Assembly (NCBI RefSeq): GCF_014697425.1
Contig: NZ_JACJRU010000061.1
Span: forward strand, 1-33,947
Length of the DNA: 33,947 nucleotides
Direction of reading: 5' to 3'
DNA from: Nostoc sp. FACHB-110
Lineage (GTDB): Bacteria > Cyanobacteriota > Cyanobacteriia > Cyanobacteriales > Nostocaceae
Every line of letters begins with the position of its first letter. The first letter of the stretch is position 1. Under the pieces are notes generated by a model. That model was not told the origin of the DNA and did no database searches. It saw nothing but the letters and a program-made list of their open reading frames with translations. Below are positions 31,659 through 33,947 of this stretch, piece after piece. A program made the position numbers and the translations under genes.

Positions 31659-33152
31659 ATGACTAGTAAAACAATTATCCAACCACTAGACCGCGTAGCG
31701 ATCGCCTTAATGCTGCTGCTGAGTTTGCTGATTGGCTTGATTATCTTTCAAGGTGATGTTGTCGCCCCACGCGTGCGCGAGTTTACTTGGCAAAACCAGC
31801 AAATTGGGGCCGATGATATTGCTTTTAGCCTCACCTTTAGCCGTCCAATGGAAACCAAAAGCGTTGAGGAGAACTTACAAATTGAGCCACCCCTAGCAGG
31901 TAAATTTAGTTGGGCAGGTAGAAGGATGGTTTATACACTGCTAACACCTGCGCCCTATGGTACTAATTATAAAGTCCAGATCCAAAAAGCAAAAGATAAA
32001 TTTGCCCAGCAAGAAGGTAAAAATAAAACCATACAGCCCTTTGTCGGGAATTTTCGCACACGCGATCGCGTCATTGTTTATATAGGAGCCAACCCAGACG
32101 AGAAAGGGCAATTAGTTCTTTACAACTTAACCCAAGAACAAAAAAAGGTACTTACCCCCAAAGACATCACGGTAATGGACTTTAAAGCATTTCCGAATGG
32201 GGAAAAAATCTTATTTTCGGCTCGGTCTGCCAATAACGAAGATTTACTTTCAGCCCAGTTGTACACTGTTAGCACGGGAATTGCTGGAAAATCAGATAAC
32301 CAGCCAGAAGCCGCAGGCAAAGTTGACTTAATTTTAGATAATAAAGACTACCAAAACCTCAAATTTGACTTATCACCAGACGGCGAAACTATAGTCGTTC
32401 AACGCGGTAATAAAAGTAATCCTGGTGACTTTGGCTTATGGTATCTACCCACAACCTCTGATAAATCAGGCACAAAACCCACTCCTAAACGCCTGCAAAG
32501 CCAACCCGGGGGAGATTTTATGATTACTCCCGATAGTAAAGCCGTGGCGGTTGCTCAAGGGCAGGGAGCAGCCATTTTACCGCTACAAAGTGATGCGAAT
32601 AAACCCTTAGACTTTTTGCCGCAATTTGGTTTAGTCCAAGCCTTCTCTAAAGATGGCTCACAAGCAGCAATGGTTAAATTCAATACAGACTACACAAGGG
32701 ATTTATTTTTAGTCACCAACCAAGGCATCCAAAAACCTTTGTTAAAAACAACAGGTTCCATTGTCAGTTGCCAATTTGACCCCGCTTCACCGACTTTGTA
32801 TTGCTTGTTAACACAGTTAATCACCAAAGCAGAATACGTAGAGCAACCTTATTTAGTCGCCATCGACCTAAAAAGCGGACAGCAAAAGCCTTTGCTTGTG
32901 CTACCTGTAGACCAGCGCAACGTGGAAATGAGTTTATCGCCTGATGGATTGGGTTTATTATTTGACCAAGTAGTCGCACAACCCGAAAACGTACAAGCAC
33001 CTGCAAATACTTTAAAAACAGATGATGGGGAAGCGATCGCCACTAGCAGTCTGTGGTTAATGCCATTATTACCCATTGCCGATGCTGCCATCACCACAAT
33101 TAAACCAGAAAAACTACCGTTAATTGGCTTCCATCCCCGTTGGCTACCTTAA
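31659..33152 (+). CDS. Membrane-anchored Ig-like/TolB-type beta-propeller protein
   Basis: A 497-residue protein. A single N-terminal TM helix (residues about 10-29, VAIALMLLLSLLIGLIIF) anchors it facing the periplasm. Next, about 40-120 resemble a bacterial Ig-like SbsA domain (DDIAFSLTFSRPMETKSVEENLQIEP, split by position). The rest is beta-propeller-like with repeating D/S-PDG or D-GS turns (LSPDGETI, ITPDSKAVAVAQG, FSKDGSQAAMV, LSPDGLGLLFDQ). The ATG at 31659 is chosen over a GTG at 31641 because the latter lies inside the heptamer array and aagga precedes the ATG. No enzymatic motif is seen; it is probably a scaffold or envelope protein. It ends before a strong bidirectional terminator. 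Confidence 0.75.
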   Translation: MTSKTIIQPLDRVAIALMLLLSLLIGLIIFQGDVVAPRVREFTWQNQQIGADDIAFSLTFSRPMETKSVEENLQIEPPLAGKFSWAGRRMVYTLLTPAPYGTNYKVQIQKAKDKFAQQEGKNKTIQPFVGNFRTRDRVIVYIGANPDEKGQLVLYNLTQEQKKVLTPKDITVMDFKAFPNGEKILFSARSANNEDLLSAQLYTVSTGIAGKSDNQPEAAGKVDLILDNKDYQNLKFDLSPDGETIVVQRGNKSNPGDFGLWYLPTTSDKSGTKPTPKRLQSQPGGDFMITPDSKAVAVAQGQGAAILPLQSDANKPLDFLPQFGLVQAFSKDGSQAAMVKFNTDYTRDLFLVTNQGIQKPLLKTTGSIVSCQFDPASPTLYCLLTQLITKAEYVEQPYLVAIDLKSGQQKPLLVLPVDQRNVEMSLSPDGLGLLFDQVVAQPENVQAPANTLKTDDGEAIATSSLWLMPLLPIADAAITTIKPEKLPLIGFHPRWLP

Positions 33153-33155
33153 AGA

Positions 33156-33224
33156 TGAGTGCTGAGTGCTGAGTGCTGAGTGTTGAGTGTTAAGTGTTGA
33201 GTGTTGAGTGCTGAGTGTTGAGTT
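33156..33224. repeat. STRR array (TGAGTGC/TGAGTGT)
   Basis: Nine full heptamers plus a partial copy start 4 bp after the propeller gene stop: three TGAGTGC, then mostly TGAGTGT with one TAAGTGT and one more TGAGTGC. The last partial copy merges into the terminator. Confidence 0.92.
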
Positions 33225-33255
33225 AAAAAGACGTTGCAATGCAACGTCTTTTTAA
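33223..33255. terminator. Bidirectional Rho-independent terminator
   Basis: A perfect 16-bp palindromic arm pair (33223-33238 with 33240-33255; core aagacgttgca) has A- and T-runs on its outer sides. It can therefore end transcripts both from the plus-strand propeller gene and the minus-strand gene converging on it at 33262. Confidence 0.9.
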
Positions 33256-33261
33256 TTTAAA

Positions 33262-33540
33262 TTACTGTATCGAAATTTGACGGCTTAAAATGCTCATCAC
33301 CTCATCGGGATTACCTGTGGGTTGCAGGGGACTCCAATCTCCCACACTGGCGTAACCGATAACTTGCAAATAGTGAATTGTACTAGTCACAGCTTTGGGT
33401 GAACCGATAAGCAAATGTTTAATTGGTTCCCGGAAAGGAAATGGTTGTTGGGGAATTTGCTTGGGTTTGGGGAAGGAGAAGTTTTGTCTTAAGAACTGGG
33501 CTATTTGAGATTGGGCGAAATTGAGTAATTGTGCCATCAT
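33262..33540 (-). CDS. Small hypothetical protein
   Basis: A 92-residue soluble protein starting MMAQLLNFAQSQIAQFLRQN, with a Pro-rich middle (FPKPKQIPQQPFPFREP) and a C-terminal VTSTIHYLQVIGYASVGDWSPLQPTGNPDEVMSILSR segment, shown in parts because of length. The first ATG at 33540 is supported by aaaggag about 10 nt upstream; an adjacent ATG at 33537 is equivalent. It seems to be a genuine cyanobacterial protein of unknown function. It converges with the propeller gene on the shared terminator. Its upstream region is the HIP1-rich tandem repeat. Confidence 0.65.
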   Translation of the reverse strand: MMAQLLNFAQSQIAQFLRQNFSFPKPKQIPQQPFPFREPIKHLLIGSPKAVTSTIHYLQVIGYASVGDWSPLQPTGNPDEVMSILSRQISIQ

Positions 33541-33554
33541 AATCTTGATACTCC

Positions 33555-33680
33555 TTTGTTTGGGGTTTTATAAAAGCGATCGCTCTTTTCTTGCCAGAAC
33601 CAGACGATCGCTTTTATTTGTTTGGGGTTTTAGATAAGAGCGATCGTTTTGTTCTTTAGGGAATTGAGCGATCGCTTTTA
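33555..33680. repeat. Tandem 62/64-bp repeat rich in HIP1 sites
   Basis: Two units (33555-33616 and 33617-33680) both begin TTTGTTTGGGGTTTTA and end CGATCGCTTTTA. Each carries two HIP1 or HIP1-like cores (four in 126 bp). It lies directly upstream of the minus-strand 92-residue gene, including part of its ribosome binding region. Confidence 0.75.
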
Positions 33681-33947
33681 TCATGTCTTTTATAATAAAG
33701 TATAAATTTATACTTGTAAACTACTAAGACAAAAATTTTTGTTAGTAATTTTAGGTTTTTAACAGAGACAAATTATCTTGAATGAGGGACTGGTGTAGCG
33801 ACTGTCTTGAATGTCAAGCGATCATGAACAAAAAAGAGGTGGTAGAAACATTGACGCAACTGAGGATCGCTGCGCTAGATTCGGCGGTGTCTGGCACGGG
33901 CGACAAGGCTTGTAACTATGTAGTCTAGATAGTCAAAGCCCGCGCCA
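33681..33947. other. Right-edge region, no confident gene
   Basis: AT-rich to about 33780, then GC-richer. An ATG at 33824 opens a 34-codon frame ending at 33928 (starts MNKKEVVETLTQLRIAALDS), with no Shine-Dalgarno directly upstream. It could be a tiny gene or a remnant; I recognise no family. Nothing else is visible before the window ends. Confidence 0.3.

Overview
This window is a piece of a cyanobacterial chromosome, most likely from a filamentous heterocyst-forming lineage (Nostoc/Anabaena/Tolypothrix-like). The evidence is a photosystem II gene (psbZ), a light-repressed-type hibernation factor (lrtA), more than thirty copies of the HIP1 octamer GCGATCGC, moderate-to-low GC, and many arrays of 7-bp short tandemly repeated repetitive (STRR) sequences typical of Nostocales. 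It is mostly core or housekeeping DNA with repeat-rich spacers and one TnpB element. There is no CRISPR array, prophage or rRNA.

Layout. 1-1.2 kb: a 42-residue-repeat TPR protein, possibly entering from the left edge. 1.2-2.4 kb: a nested palindromic repeat, a small acidic antitoxin-like protein and a PD-(D/E)XK nuclease-fold protein. 2.5-4.8 kb: a substrate-binding/permease fusion and its ATPase, divergently arranged, forming a polar amino acid ABC importer. 4.8-8.1 kb: a 14-copy heptamer array, a small hypothetical, lipB (lipoate synthesis), a long leader followed by lrtA (ribosome hibernation), and a PrxQ/Bcp peroxiredoxin. 8.2-11.6 kb: glgB (glycogen branching), a membrane-anchored hypothetical and a Pro/Thr/Ala-rich lipoprotein. 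12.1-14.8 kb: a single-TM coiled-coil protein that could be FtsL, followed by ftsI (septal transpeptidase). 15.0-18.9 kb: a haem-oxygenase-like diiron enzyme, an NPPY methyltransferase, a MITE-like element, a small hypothetical and a GCS2-type carboxylate-amine ligase. 19.0-22.4 kb: a Uma2 nuclease and a DHH-CBS-tRNA nucleotidyltransferase fusion, the latter flanked on both sides by copies of one 41-bp hairpin repeat. 22.7-23.9 kb: psbZ, ribH and tRNA-Gly(GCC) with a clear promoter. 24.0-25.5 kb: a lone TnpB (RNA-guided nuclease family) with a recognisable right end. 25.9-27.6 kb: a zinc-ribbon membrane protein 4 bp ahead of a divergent proA paralog. 27.6-29.0 kb: a CBS-containing histidine kinase with degenerate ATP-binding boxes. 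29.7-33.2 kb: a two-gene UPF0718/TIGR03943 membrane pair, then a TM-anchored Ig-like/beta-propeller protein. 33.2-33.9 kb: a strong bidirectional terminator, a small hypothetical and a tandem HIP1-rich repeat.

Two themes stand out. First, 7-bp repeats sit directly at gene boundaries. They supply the stop codon of the ABC ATPase, lie within a few bases of the start of the propeller protein, encode the tail of RibH, and appear in frame in the linker of the tRNA nucleotidyltransferase. Second, several proteins are non-canonical members of known families: the degenerate kinase, the divergent ProA and the GCS2-like ligase. The diiron-oxidase/methyltransferase neighbourhood is the best candidate for an undescribed pathway, but nothing in the sequence proves the genes act together. 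All function statements are family-level inferences from motifs read by eye; no database search was run.
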